Below, piece after piece: positions 44,712-53,263 of a DNA stretch of 64,000 bases (positions are counted from its first letter, which is position 1; each line of letters opens with the position of its first letter). A program made the translations under genes and the position numbers. This stretch comes from Acidobacteriota bacterium (lineage in GTDB: Bacteria; Acidobacteriota; Vicinamibacteria; Marinacidobacterales; Marinacidobacteraceae), in the NCBI GenBank assembly GCA_022820545.1, contig JAJEFG010000011.1, forward strand, positions 37,975 through 101,974, written 5' to 3'. A model generated the notes under the pieces. It was given only the letters and a program-made list of their open reading frames with translations, did no database searches and was not told the origin of the DNA.

Positions 44712-44767
44712 CCGCCTGTGGCTAGAATTCCGCGCCTTTTCCCCTGCAAGAGCAGAGGTACCTCGAT

Positions 44768-45559
44768 ATGACCGAACCGATCATGATCGAGGCGCGCGAT
44801 CTCAGCAAGTTCTATGGGCCCTTCGTGGCCGTCGAGAGCGTGCGCTTCGCGATTCCCCGGGGGCAGATTGTCGCCTTCCTGGGGCCGAACGGGGCCGGGA
44901 AGACCACCACGATGAAGATGCTGACCGGCTATCTCGCCCCCAGCGGGGGCACCGCCGCGATCGCCGGGCTGGACGTCCACAGGCAGCGCCTCGACGCCAC
45001 CCGCCGCCTTGGCTACCTGCCCGAGAACGGCCCGCTCTACCCGGACATGACGCCTGCGGAACTGCTCCGCTTCTTCGGGGAGGCCCGCGAGATCCCGCCC
45101 GGCCGGCTGACCTCCCGCATCGGGGAAGTGGCCGCCCTCTGCGCCCTCGACGAGGTGATGGAAAAGCCCATCGGCAAACTCTCCCGGGGCTTCCGCCAGC
45201 GGGTCGGGGTGGCGCAGGCGTTGCTCCACGACCCCGACGTGCTCATCATGGACGAGCCGACCGCGGGCCTCGATCCCAACCAGATCCGGGACTTTCGCCA
45301 GAACATCCGCCGGCTGGGCGCCGGCAAGACCGTCCTCATTTCCACCCACATCCTCCGTGAGGTGGAAGCGGTGGCGGACCGGGTGCTCGTGGTGAACGGA
45401 GGCCGCCTGGTGTTCGACGGGGTTCCGGCGGACCTCCAGCGGGACGGCTCGATGGAGGACAGCTTCTACGAGCTCACCGGGTCGGGTGGGAGCGACGGCG
45501 CGGCCGCGAACGGCGCGGCGGGCGACGCGCCGGCGCCCCCCCCGGGGGAGGTCGCGTGA
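44768..45559 (+). CDS. ABC transporter ATP-binding protein (GldA-like)
   Basis: A 263-residue ABC ATPase. Walker A is G-P-N-G-A-G-K-T-T-T near residue 38, the signature is L-S-R-G-F-R-Q-R-V, and Walker B is V-L-I-M-D-E-P-T-A-G-L-D-P-N-Q. It belongs to the CcmA/GldA group exporters. The last 30 residues are Gly/Ala/Pro-rich. Its stop overlaps the start of the fused permease, and the three genes form an operon like gldA-gldFG of gliding bacteria and their non-gliding relatives. Confidence 0.93.
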   Translation: MTEPIMIEARDLSKFYGPFVAVESVRFAIPRGQIVAFLGPNGAGKTTTMKMLTGYLAPSGGTAAIAGLDVHRQRLDATRRLGYLPENGPLYPDMTPAELLRFFGEAREIPPGRLTSRIGEVAALCALDEVMEKPIGKLSRGFRQRVGVAQALLHDPDVLIMDEPTAGLDPNQIRDFRQNIRRLGAGKTVLISTHILREVEAVADRVLVVNGGRLVFDGVPADLQRDGSMEDSFYELTGSGGSDGAAANGAAGDAPAPPPGEVA

Positions 45560-48276
45560 TGCCCGGCCTCGTGGAAATCCCGAACGTTCGCCGCCCGGTG
45601 GTGGCGGCCCTCATGCGGAGGGACCTCCGCATGTACTTCTCGAACCCGTCGGGCTACGTCTTCCTGACGCTGTTCATCCTGCTGAGCGCCGCCGCGGCGT
45701 TCTGGCAGGACCGCTTCTTCCTGAACAACCTGGCGAACCTCGACCAGTTGAACGGGCTGTTCCCGTACATCCTGATCTTCTTCATCCCCGCGCTCACCAT
45801 GTCGGTGTGGGCCGAGGAGAAGAAGCTCGGGACCGACGAACTGCTGCTCACCCTCCCGGCGACCGACCTCGAGATCGTGCTCGGCAAGTACACGGCGGTG
45901 CTCGGCATCTACGGGGCGGCGCTGGTGCTCTCGCTCAGCCACGCCCTCGTCCTGATGTTCCTCGGGAGCCCCGACTGGGGCCTGCTGTTCGCCAACTACG
46001 TCGGCTACGCGCTGCTCGGCGCGGCGCTCGCGGCGGCCGGAATGGCCGCGTCGCTCCTCACCTCCATCCCCACGGTGGCGTTCATCCTGGGCGCGGTGGC
46101 GGCGGGGGTGCTGGTGCTGCCCGACCTCTTCGTCGGCAGCTTCAGCCCGTGGCTGGCCCGCGCGGTGGAGCCCGTTTCGGCGATCCACCACTTCGACGAG
46201 TTCGGCCGCGGCGTGATCCCGTTCACTTCGGTGCTCTATTTCGCCGCGGTCGCCGGCTTCTTCCTCTACCTGAACGTCCTCCTCATCGGAAAGCGTCACT
46301 GGCCCGCCGCCGCCGACGGCTACCGGATGTCCACCCACCACGCGGTGCGGGCGGTCTCCGTGGCGCTGGCCCTGCTGAGCGCCATCGTGCTCATCTCGCG
46401 GCTGGGGTTCCGCGTCGACACCACCGCCGAGCGGCTCCATTCACTCTCCGCGGAGACCCGCGAGCTGCTCCGGGCGCTGCCCGACGACCGGCCGGTCTTC
46501 GTGCAGGCGTATCTGAGCCCCGAGGTGCCCGAGCCGCTCGTCCAGACCCGCGCGACCCTGATGAGCGTGCTCCGCGAGATGGAGTCGGTGAGCGGCGGCC
46601 GGGTCCAGGTGCTGGTCGAGGACACGGAGCCGTTCACCGAGTCCGCCCGCGAGGCCCGGGAGAAGTTCGGCATCATGCCGCGGGAGATCCCCAGCGTGAC
46701 CTCGGCGAGGACCGGGGTCAGCGACGTGTTCATGGGGGTCGCCTTCACCTGCGCCGCCGAGGAGCAGGTGATTCCGTTCTTCGACCGCGGCCTGCCCGTC
46801 GAGTACGAGCTCGCCCGCAGCATCCGGGTGGTGGCCAACACCGACAAGAAGCGGATCGGCGTGATCTCCAAGGAGCTCCGGATCTTCGGCGGCCTCGACT
46901 TCCAGACGATGCGGAGCTCGCCGGAATGGTCGGTGGTGGACGAACTCCGCAAGCAGTACGAGGTGGTGCAGATCCAGCCGAACGCGATGATCACCGAGGA
47001 GGTGGACGGGCTGCTGGTGGTGCTGCCGTCGACGCTCGCGGACGACGAGATGAACAACGTCACCGACTTCATCCGCACCGGAGTCCCGGCGGTCCTGCTC
47101 GTGGACCCGCTGCCGGTGGTGAACATCGGCCTCGCTCCTTCCGAGCCGCCGGGCGCTTCGCAGAACCCGTTCATGCGGCAGGGCCAGCCGCCGCCGACCC
47201 CGAAGGGGAACATCCAGTCTTTCCTGGCGAACCTCGGGATCTCGTGGGATCCGGGCGGGATCGTCTGGGACGCCTACAACCCGCATCCCGACCTAGGCCA
47301 CCTGCCGCCGGAGGTGGTGTTCCTCGGTGAGGGGAATGGCAACCCGGAGGTCTTCGCGGACGCGTCGGCGGCGAGCGCGGGCCTCCAGCAGGTCGTCCTC
47401 ATCTATCCCGGGTACTTCGAACCTCTCCCGGGAGCGGTGGCCGAGTTCCAGCCGCTCCTCACCACCGGCGACGTGTCCGGCGTTCTTCCCTATTTCCAGA
47501 TGGTGCAGCGCAACTTCCTCGGCTCGCAGTTGAACCCCAACCTGCCGCACCGGCCCGACCCCATGACCTACGTGGTCGCCGCGGAGGCGCGCACCTTCCG
47601 CCCCGAGTCGGACGACGCCACGGGGGATGACGCGGACCCGTCCGCGAGGGTCGAGGCGGACAGCACCCGCGTCATCGCGATCGCCGACCTCGACTTCATT
47701 TCGGAGCAGTTCTTCGAGCTGCGCCGGATCGGGCCTCCCAACCTCAACTTCGACAACGTGTCGTTCTTCCTGAACGCCATGGACGTGCTCGTCGGGGACG
47801 AGTCCTTCGTGTCGCTCCGGAACCGCCGGGTGCGCCACCGGACCCTCGAGGCGGTGGAATCCCGGGTTCGCGAGTTCACCGAGCAGCGGAGCCTCGAAGA
47901 GGACGAGGCGGAGTCCAGCGCCCAGGAGGCGCTCCGCCAGGCGCAGGAGCGGCTCGACCGGCGGGTCGCGGCCGTCGAGGAGCGCGACGACCTCGACGCA
48001 CAGGCGAAACAGATCATGGCCCGGAACCTCCAGGAGGTGGAGAACCGCCGGTTCAGCGTGCTGGAGGCGAACATCAACGCCGAGAAGGACGCGCAGATCC
48101 GCGCCAGCGAGGAACGCATGGAGGCGCAGATCCGCCGCATCCAGAGCGGAATCCGCACCGCGGCGGTGCTGCTGCCGCCGATTCCGGTGTTCCTGCTCGG
48201 CGTCTGGACGTTCGTGCGCCGGCGGCGGGCCGAGGTGGAAGGCGCGGCCGCCGCGCGCCGCCTCCGCCAGCAGTGA
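45556..48276 (+). CDS. Fused ABC permease and auxiliary protein (GldF-GldG type)
   Basis: A 906-residue protein that joins two proteins usually encoded separately. Residues 1-245 are a six-helix ABC-2 permease (Y-F-S-N-P-S-G-Y-V-F onward). From about 265 a further helix leads to a large periplasmic GldG/ABC-auxiliary domain with L-H-S-L-S-A-E-T-R-E-L-L. A coiled-coil region rich in Glu, Gln and Arg (about 770-860) and a final helix end the protein. The start is GTG or ATG in GTGATG at 45556-45561, overlapping the ATPase stop. Substrate is unknown. Confidence 0.9.
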   Translation: MMPGLVEIPNVRRPVVAALMRRDLRMYFSNPSGYVFLTLFILLSAAAAFWQDRFFLNNLANLDQLNGLFPYILIFFIPALTMSVWAEEKKLGTDELLLTLPATDLEIVLGKYTAVLGIYGAALVLSLSHALVLMFLGSPDWGLLFANYVGYALLGAALAAAGMAASLLTSIPTVAFILGAVAAGVLVLPDLFVGSFSPWLARAVEPVSAIHHFDEFGRGVIPFTSVLYFAAVAGFFLYLNVLLIGKRHWPAAADGYRMSTHHAVRAVSVALALLSAIVLISRLGFRVDTTAERLHSLSAETRELLRALPDDRPVFVQAYLSPEVPEPLVQTRATLMSVLREMESVSGGRVQVLVEDTEPFTESAREAREKFGIMPREIPSVTSARTGVSDVFMGVAFTCAAEEQVIPFFDRGLPVEYELARSIRVVANTDKKRIGVISKELRIFGGLDFQTMRSSPEWSVVDELRKQYEVVQIQPNAMITEEVDGLLVVLPSTLADDEMNNVTDFIRTGVPAVLLVDPLPVVNIGLAPSEPPGASQNPFMRQGQPPPTPKGNIQSFLANLGISWDPGGIVWDAYNPHPDLGHLPPEVVFLGEGNGNPEVFADASAASAGLQQVVLIYPGYFEPLPGAVAEFQPLLTTGDVSGVLPYFQMVQRNFLGSQLNPNLPHRPDPMTYVVAAEARTFRPESDDATGDDADPSARVEADSTRVIAIADLDFISEQFFELRRIGPPNLNFDNVSFFLNAMDVLVGDESFVSLRNRRVRHRTLEAVESRVREFTEQRSLEEDEAESSAQEALRQAQERLDRRVAAVEERDDLDAQAKQIMARNLQEVENRRFSVLEANINAEKDAQIRASEERMEAQIRRIQSGIRTAAVLLPPIPVFLLGVWTFVRRRRAEVEGAAAARRLRQQ

Positions 48277-48296
48277 CCGGCGAGGAGAGAGGAGCG

Positions 48297-49712
48297 ATGA
48301 GCGAAACGACGAACACGGCCGCAACGCCGGAAGCCTCGAAAACCGGCGGGCCGGAACTGCGCCGCACCCAGACCATCGCCGGCGCGGCCCTGCTGCTGAC
48401 CGTGCTGGCCGCGGTCAGCGCCCCGCGCAACCCCGAGCCGAGCGACTTCGTGGACCTCGGGGAGCGCTTCTTCCCGAGTTTCGAGGATCCCGAGGAGGCG
48501 ATGTCGCTCGAGATCATCGAGTTCGACGAGGCCACCGCGGAAGCCATCCCGTTCCGGGTGCAGAACGAGAACGGGATCTGGACCATCCCCAGCCACCACG
48601 ACTATCCCGCCGACGGCCAGGACCGGCTGGCGCAGACCGCCGCCGGCATCATGCTCCTCGAAAAGGACGACTTCCGCTCGGAGAACGTCGCCGACCATCC
48701 CACGCTCGGGGTGGTGGACCCCTTGGACGAGGGGGCGGTCTCGCTCATCGGGCGGGGACGCCGGGTGACGGTGAAGGCCTCGGGCGACCGGGTGCTGGCG
48801 GACCTCGTCATCGGCCGCCAGGTGCCGGACCGCGAGGGTTCTTACTTCGTCCGGGTCCCGGGCCAGAAACGCGTCTATGTCTCGCAGCTCGGGGTGGACA
48901 TCTCGGCGCAGTTCGGAGACTGGATCGAGCGCGACCTGCTGCTGATGGACCGGGACCGGGTGGACGAGGCCGTCCTCGAGGACTACACCATCAACGAACG
49001 AACCCTCCAGGTGGACCGGCGGGGACGCCTCGCGCTCAGCAAGGTCGACGGCGACTGGACGGCCGAGGACCTCGGCTCCAGCCAGGAAGTGGACTCCTTC
49101 GAGGTGAACGAAATCCTCCGGGCGGCCGACGAACTCGAGATCGTGGGAGTGCGGCCCAAGCCCGAGGGCATCGCGGCGACCCTGACCGGCGACACGGCGG
49201 GCGTCTCGAACGCCGACATCCTCTCGCTGCAGAGCCGCGGCTACTACCTCACCCAGGGCGGCAGCCTGCTGTCCAACGAAGGCGAGGTCCGCCTCGAGAC
49301 CGATGAGGGCATCCGCTACACCCTCCGCTTCGGCGAGGTTGTCTACGGCCGGGACGTGGACGTGAGCGCCGGCAGCGAGGCCGAGGACACCGCCGATGCG
49401 GCGTCATCCGGCCCCGCCGAGAACCGCTACCTCTTCGTGACCGCGGAGTTCCGGCCCGAGCGTTTCCCCGAACCGCCGCGCCCGGCGAACCGCGACTACC
49501 AGGACAAGCCGTCCGACGAACTCACCGACGCGGACCGCGAGAACCGCGACCTGGCGCGCGCGTGGGACCGCTGGCAGGACGACGTCGAGAAGGGCCGCGA
49601 ACTCGAGGAGACCCTCACCCGCCGCTTCGCCGACTGGTACTACGTCATCTCCCAGGACAGCTTCGAGAACATCCGCAAGACCCGCGACGACGTCGTCCGC
49701 GAGTCAAGCTGA
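48297..49712 (+). CDS. DUF4340 domain protein
   Basis: A 471-residue protein with one N-terminal membrane helix (I-A-G-A-A-L-L-L-T-V-L-A-A-V) and a periplasmic DUF4340 domain. W-T-I-P-S-H-H-D-Y-P-A-D and repeated V-D-P-L and V-Y-V-S-Q-L-type segments are typical. The family nearly always follows a GldG-like gene and probably forms part of the same envelope complex. ATG at 48297 follows GAGAGGAG. An earlier in-frame GTG overlaps the permease stop but has no ribosome site. Confidence 0.9.
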   Translation: MSETTNTAATPEASKTGGPELRRTQTIAGAALLLTVLAAVSAPRNPEPSDFVDLGERFFPSFEDPEEAMSLEIIEFDEATAEAIPFRVQNENGIWTIPSHHDYPADGQDRLAQTAAGIMLLEKDDFRSENVADHPTLGVVDPLDEGAVSLIGRGRRVTVKASGDRVLADLVIGRQVPDREGSYFVRVPGQKRVYVSQLGVDISAQFGDWIERDLLLMDRDRVDEAVLEDYTINERTLQVDRRGRLALSKVDGDWTAEDLGSSQEVDSFEVNEILRAADELEIVGVRPKPEGIAATLTGDTAGVSNADILSLQSRGYYLTQGGSLLSNEGEVRLETDEGIRYTLRFGEVVYGRDVDVSAGSEAEDTADAASSGPAENRYLFVTAEFRPERFPEPPRPANRDYQDKPSDELTDADRENRDLARAWDRWQDDVEKGRELEETLTRRFADWYYVISQDSFENIRKTRDDVVRESS

Positions 49713-50103
49713 GCCGACGGCTTGGAACGCCGGTCTCCAGACCGGCACCGCGGCGCTCCGCGCCGCGCACCATGCGGACCGGGAGGGGGCCGTTGCCAGG
49801 ATGTTTCCCGGTAGCGCCACGAAGACGAGGAACGACGCCCCCTCCCGGGTCCGCCCGGCACTTCGCGCCGGAGCCCCGCAAGTGCGGCGTGAGCCGCACG
49901 CAGGCCCCGGAGCGGGAGTGGTTGGGGCCGGGGAACCCGGCTTCCAACCGCTCCTGGCTCGGGAATCGCAACTCCCTCGCGCGCCTGCGGCGCACTTCGG
50001 CGAGTTCCGGTTTTGCGCTGTCCTCTTGTGAAAGGGGGGCAAGCCCCCCTCTCACACTCTCCCCCCAGACGGCGTTCCAAGCCGTTCTGCCACCCGATCC
50101 GCG
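49713..50103. repeat. Gene-free convergent interval with a repeat unit and a strong hairpin
   Basis: About 390 nt between convergent genes. A two-hairpin unit in inverted orientation is at 49718-49770, with hairpins at 49729-49746 and 49749-49767. A separate long hairpin is at 50028-50055 (GGGGGGC-AA-GCCCCCC with outer GTGA/TCAC). It probably stops transcription although no T-run follows. Short open frames between them look spurious. Confidence 0.65.
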
Positions 50104-50430
50104 TTACAGCGGGACGTCAACCCCGACCAGCACCACGTAGTCCCGCTCGATCTCGGCGTGGAAGCTCGCCGGAAGCCTCGCCCAGTCGCGGGCCTCGACG
50201 AAAAACGGGATCGTCGAGTCGTGGAACGCCTCTCGGAGCGTCCCGAGCGTTTCCAGCGGCAGTCGTTCCAGCCCGGGGCCGCGCAGGACCAGGTCCAGGT
50301 CGCTTCCAGGATGGCTCCGCCCGTTGACCCGGCTCCCGTAGGCCCACACCTCGATGCCCGGTGCGCATCTCGCCAGGATTTCCTCGATCCTGGTCCGGTG
50401 GCGGGGGAGCAGATCCAGCCGATCAGTCAT
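50104..50430 (-). CDS. MNT-type nucleotidyltransferase, antitoxin of a HEPN-MNT pair
   Basis: A 108-residue minimal nucleotidyltransferase. The active site G-S-R-V-N-G with D-L-D-L-V-L downstream (G-S-x10-D-x-D) is intact. In HEPN-MNT systems this protein adds AMP to the HEPN toxin and silences it. The start ATG at 50430 lies 8 nt inside the end of the HEPN gene, so both are co-translated. Confidence 0.92.
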   Translation of the reverse strand: MTDRLDLLPRHRTRIEEILARCAPGIEVWAYGSRVNGRSHPGSDLDLVLRGPGLERLPLETLGTLREAFHDSTIPFFVEARDWARLPASFHAEIERDYVVLVGVDVPL

Positions 50431-50845
50431 CGCGGGGGGCGTCGAGCCGGTGGGCCAGCGCCTTCGCATCGAGCACGAACTGCGGAAGTTGCCGCACCGC
50501 GGCTTCAGCGAAGCCCTCTCCGTAGTCGTGCGCCGTGTCGTTCCGACTCTCCCGGTACCCGAGCCAGCGTTCGCACTCGTCGGCCTCGATCAGTCCGTGC
50601 TGGGCGGCGGTGCGGAACACGTCCCTGAAGGTCAACCGCGCCGCCGCCCGGTTGGAGGCCGTCCAGGCGCTGATCCGCTTTCGCAACAGCTTGCCGCACT
50701 GTTCGAGGATCAACTCGAACTCCTTCACGCACGCGGCGCGATAGATCTCGTACGCCGTTTCCCCCGGCTGGTGGTCTCGAAGACCCTGAAGGGCGCTCTC
50801 CAGGGTCCCGACGCAGCGGTGGAGGTACTCGGTGCTGAGCGCCAT
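50423..50845 (-). CDS. HEPN-domain toxin (HI0074-like nucleotidyltransferase substrate-binding)
   Basis: A 140-residue all-helical protein of the HEPN fold. The ribonuclease motif R-x4-H is visible in R-E-S-R-N-D-T-A-H-D-Y near residue 103. The N-terminal helix and the S-T-E-Y-L-H-R start fit the HI0074 group. It should be an RNA-cleaving toxin held inactive by the MNT partner immediately downstream. Confidence 0.9.
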   Translation of the reverse strand: MALSTEYLHRCVGTLESALQGLRDHQPGETAYEIYRAACVKEFELILEQCGKLLRKRISAWTASNRAAARLTFRDVFRTAAQHGLIEADECERWLGYRESRNDTAHDYGEGFAEAAVRQLPQFVLDAKALAHRLDAPRDD

Positions 50846-50897
50846 CCAGCCATCTTACCGATGGCGGGACGCCCTTCGCCCAGCGGCGAGCGGGCGT

Positions 50898-51860
50898 TCA
50901 GAGCCTGGACCGGGCGAGCGCCGCCTCGCAGCGCGCGGCATCATCCGTCCGTCCGGCTTGCGCCAGCACGCCGCAGGCGTCTTCGAGCGCCGGACGCACG
51001 ATGGGCGTGAGTTCCTCGCCCGCCTCGATCATGGCTTCCCACCCCCGCACCGCCTCGATCAGGTGGACCAGCGCTTCCCGTTCGCCGAAGCGGTGGAGCG
51101 CGCGTCCGAGGCGGTAGCGGATGAGCGGATCGTCGGGATCCTGTTCGAGCGCGAGCCGGTAGGACTCGATGGCGCGCCGGGTGTCCCCGGCGTCGTCGTA
51201 GGCCACCCCGGTGCGGTGATGGGTGTCGGCGCGCGAGGAGCGCCGCTCAGCTTCGGCCTCACGCTCGGTGCGGACGGTCTCCGGATTCTCCGCGAGGAGG
51301 GCCACGATGTCGCGGTGTTCCTTCTGGCGGGCGAGGCTCAGGGCGGTCTCCCCGTTCGCCGCCGTTACCGTGGGATCGGCTCCCGCCGCGAGCAGCATCC
51401 GGACCGCGTCCGTCCGGCCGCGGTCCACCGCGCTGAGCAGCGGCGTCGCGCCCCAGCGCGCCGCGGCGTTCACGTCCGCTCCGGCTTCCAGCAGCAGTTC
51501 CATCGTGCCGAGATGACCCCCCATCGAGGCCCGGTTCAACGGAGTAATTCCGTTCTGCGCCGGATCGTTCACGGCGGCGCCTTTTTCGAGGAGCCAGGAG
51601 ACGAAACGCTCCCGCCCGAGCACCGCCGCCACGTGGAGCGCCGTCATGCCGTTCGGCGCCTTGGCGTCCACCGCCATCCCGCCCTCGATCGCCGCGGCCA
51701 TGATCTCGAACTCGCCGTCGCGCACCGCGTTCAGGACCTCTTCGAGCTGCGGATCGAGCCGGGGAGGCTGGGCGGTGGCGACCGCGCCAACGATGACGAG
51801 GAACGGGACGAGTCTGCGCCCCAGCGGCCGGACGGCCGGCGTTCCAGACAGCAACCGCAT
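50898..51860 (-). CDS. Exported ankyrin-repeat protein with a TPR-like tail
   Basis: A 320-residue protein. After an N-terminal signal (L-V-P-F-L-V-I-V-G-A-V-A-T-A) come four to five ankyrin repeats, each with a G-x-T-A/P-L-x-x-A motif (for example N-G-M-T-A-L-H-V-A-A and W-G-A-T-P-L-L-S-A). Residues 205-260 contain a tetratricopeptide-like helix pair (A-I-E-S-Y-R-L-A-L-E-Q-D-P-D-D-P). It is probably a periplasmic binding scaffold. It sits between two toxin-antitoxin pairs but shows no link to either. Confidence 0.85.
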   Translation of the reverse strand: MRLLSGTPAVRPLGRRLVPFLVIVGAVATAQPPRLDPQLEEVLNAVRDGEFEIMAAAIEGGMAVDAKAPNGMTALHVAAVLGRERFVSWLLEKGAAVNDPAQNGITPLNRASMGGHLGTMELLLEAGADVNAAARWGATPLLSAVDRGRTDAVRMLLAAGADPTVTAANGETALSLARQKEHRDIVALLAENPETVRTEREAEAERRSSRADTHHRTGVAYDDAGDTRRAIESYRLALEQDPDDPLIRYRLGRALHRFGEREALVHLIEAVRGWEAMIEAGEELTPIVRPALEDACGVLAQAGRTDDAARCEAALARSRL

Positions 51861-51870
51861 CCGGAGCAGC

Positions 51871-52260
51871 TCAGGCCGGCGCCATCGTCCGGAATCCGGC
51901 AGCGCTCGCGGCTGCGAAGAGGCGCTCGTCGTAGGTCACGAACGCGTCGAGACCGAACAGGGACAGGGCCGTGGCGAGATGGATCGCGTCGAGACTCCGA
52001 AGGCCGGGTGGATCCACCTCCGCCGCCGCGCCCAGCACGCGGTCGTCCAACGGGACGAGCGCGATCCGGGAGAGCATTCGCTCCGCAGCTCGCACGGATG
52101 CGCCAGTGAGGCTCCTTCGACCGAGCGCCCGCAGGACCTCGACCCGCGCGAGCGCGCTGGAGATCCAGTCTCCGGTCGGTGCGAGTTGCTGCCGAAGCGC
52201 CTCGGATTCCGGCTCTGGAACGACGAGTTTCGCGATCGCCGACGAATCCAGATACAACAC
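51871..52260 (-). CDS. VapC-type PIN-domain toxin
   Basis: A 129-residue PIN ribonuclease. Acidic residues are in L-Y-L-D-S-S-A, V-E-V-L-R-A, S-L-D-A-I-H-L-A-T-A and T-Y-D-E-R-L. This matches VapC proteins. Start is GTG at 52260. The Phd-type antitoxin gene ends 16 nt upstream, in the normal antitoxin-toxin order. Confidence 0.9.
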   Translation of the reverse strand: MLYLDSSAIAKLVVPEPESEALRQQLAPTGDWISSALARVEVLRALGRRSLTGASVRAAERMLSRIALVPLDDRVLGAAAEVDPPGLRSLDAIHLATALSLFGLDAFVTYDERLFAAASAAGFRTMAPA

Positions 52261-52276
52261 CGCGACAACCCCTGGG

Positions 52277-52573
52277 TCAGAATCGGTGTTCCCGGCGGTC
52301 CCGGATCAGAGCCTCGCTGACCTCGTTGCTCGGCTCGCCCTCGGGGAGCGGCAGGTCCCGCGGATCGCCCGCCGGCGCGCGTACCCGGCCCTCGGCGATC
52401 AGCCGCTGAAGAGGCGAAAGCCCGCTCGGGAGCGGCACGAGCAACGCCACCGGCCGGCCCCGGTCCGTCACTTCGAAGCGCTCCCCGCGATCGATGCGGC
52501 GGAGATAGACGCTGAGGTTCTGGCGAAGCTCGCGGACGCCCACCCGCGAGGTGGCAGCAGAGGTTCCGACCAT
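52277..52573 (-). CDS. Phd/YefM-type antitoxin
   Basis: A 98-residue antitoxin. The N-terminal R-V-G-V-R-E-L-R-Q-N-L-S-V-Y-L and E-V-T-D-R-G-R-P-V-A-L-L-V-P are the Phd/YefM DNA-binding fold. The C-terminal part, rich in Pro, Glu and Arg, binds the toxin. The ATG at 52573 is preferred over a GTG four codons earlier because the conserved region begins shortly after it. Confidence 0.9.
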   Translation of the reverse strand: MVGTSAATSRVGVRELRQNLSVYLRRIDRGERFEVTDRGRPVALLVPLPSGLSPLQRLIAEGRVRAPAGDPRDLPLPEGEPSNEVSEALIRDRREHRF

Positions 52574-52631
52574 GATGACGCACACGGTAGCACATCGGTT
52601 TCCCCGGTTTCCCCCGATATGATCGGCCTCC

Positions 52632-53261
52632 GTGAACGAAGGTCAGGATCGCAACAGCCGCCGGAAGTTCCTGAAGACCTCCGGGGCGGTGGTCGCCGCG
52701 GTGGCGGCGCCGGCGGGCGCGGCGGCGAAGGCGGCCCAGGAGTCCCAGGCGCTGAACCTCTCGCTGGAGCTCCCCCTGCTCCACGCCTTCGCCGAGGCCG
52801 TGCTGCCGGAAGCGATCGGCGCGGACGGCGTCCGGGACGCGCTCCGCGACTTCGTCACCTGGCTGAACGGCTTCGAGCCGGTCGCCGAGTTGCCGCACCC
52901 GTACCTGTCGTCCGTCGAGGTGCAGTACGGACCACCGCACCCGGCGCCCCGCTGGGCGTCCCAACTCCAGGCGCTCGACCTGCTCGCGACGAAGGAGCAC
53001 GGCGCGCCGTTCGCCGAACTCCCGGTCGCCACGCGGCGTGAACTGGTCGCCGCCGACCTCGAGCGCCACGACGCGGGCCCCGACCTTCCGCGTCCGGCGT
53101 ACGCCGGCCACGTCGCCGTGGGACTCCTCGCCCGCTTCTATTCGCGGCCCAGGACCGCCGATCTGGCCTACGGCGCCCGCATCAACGCCCGGGCCTGCCG
53201 CGACCTCGCGTCCGGGTCGACCATGCCCGAGCCCCTCGCCACCACCGAGGCGCAGAACTGA
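52632..53261 (+). CDS. Gluconate 2-dehydrogenase subunit 3-like protein (Tat-exported)
   Basis: A 209-residue protein starting with GTG. A twin-arginine signal (R-R-K-F-L-K) with A-V-V-A-A-V-A-A-P-A-G-A shows folded export. The mature part (L-P-L-L-H-A-F-A-E-A-V-L-P) matches the small subunit of membrane gluconate dehydrogenase-like complexes. It lies 2 nt before the GMC oxidoreductase gene; this order is common, with the small subunit guiding export of the flavoprotein. Confidence 0.87.
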   Translation: MNEGQDRNSRRKFLKTSGAVVAAVAAPAGAAAKAAQESQALNLSLELPLLHAFAEAVLPEAIGADGVRDALRDFVTWLNGFEPVAELPHPYLSSVEVQYGPPHPAPRWASQLQALDLLATKEHGAPFAELPVATRRELVAADLERHDAGPDLPRPAYAGHVAVGLLARFYSRPRTADLAYGARINARACRDLASGSTMPEPLATTEAQN

Positions 53262-53263
53262 CC

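Noticed and set aside
49801..50031. Short frames between the DUF4340 and MNT genes
   Set aside because: They lie in repeat and hairpin DNA, have no ribosome site and no recognisable protein pattern.
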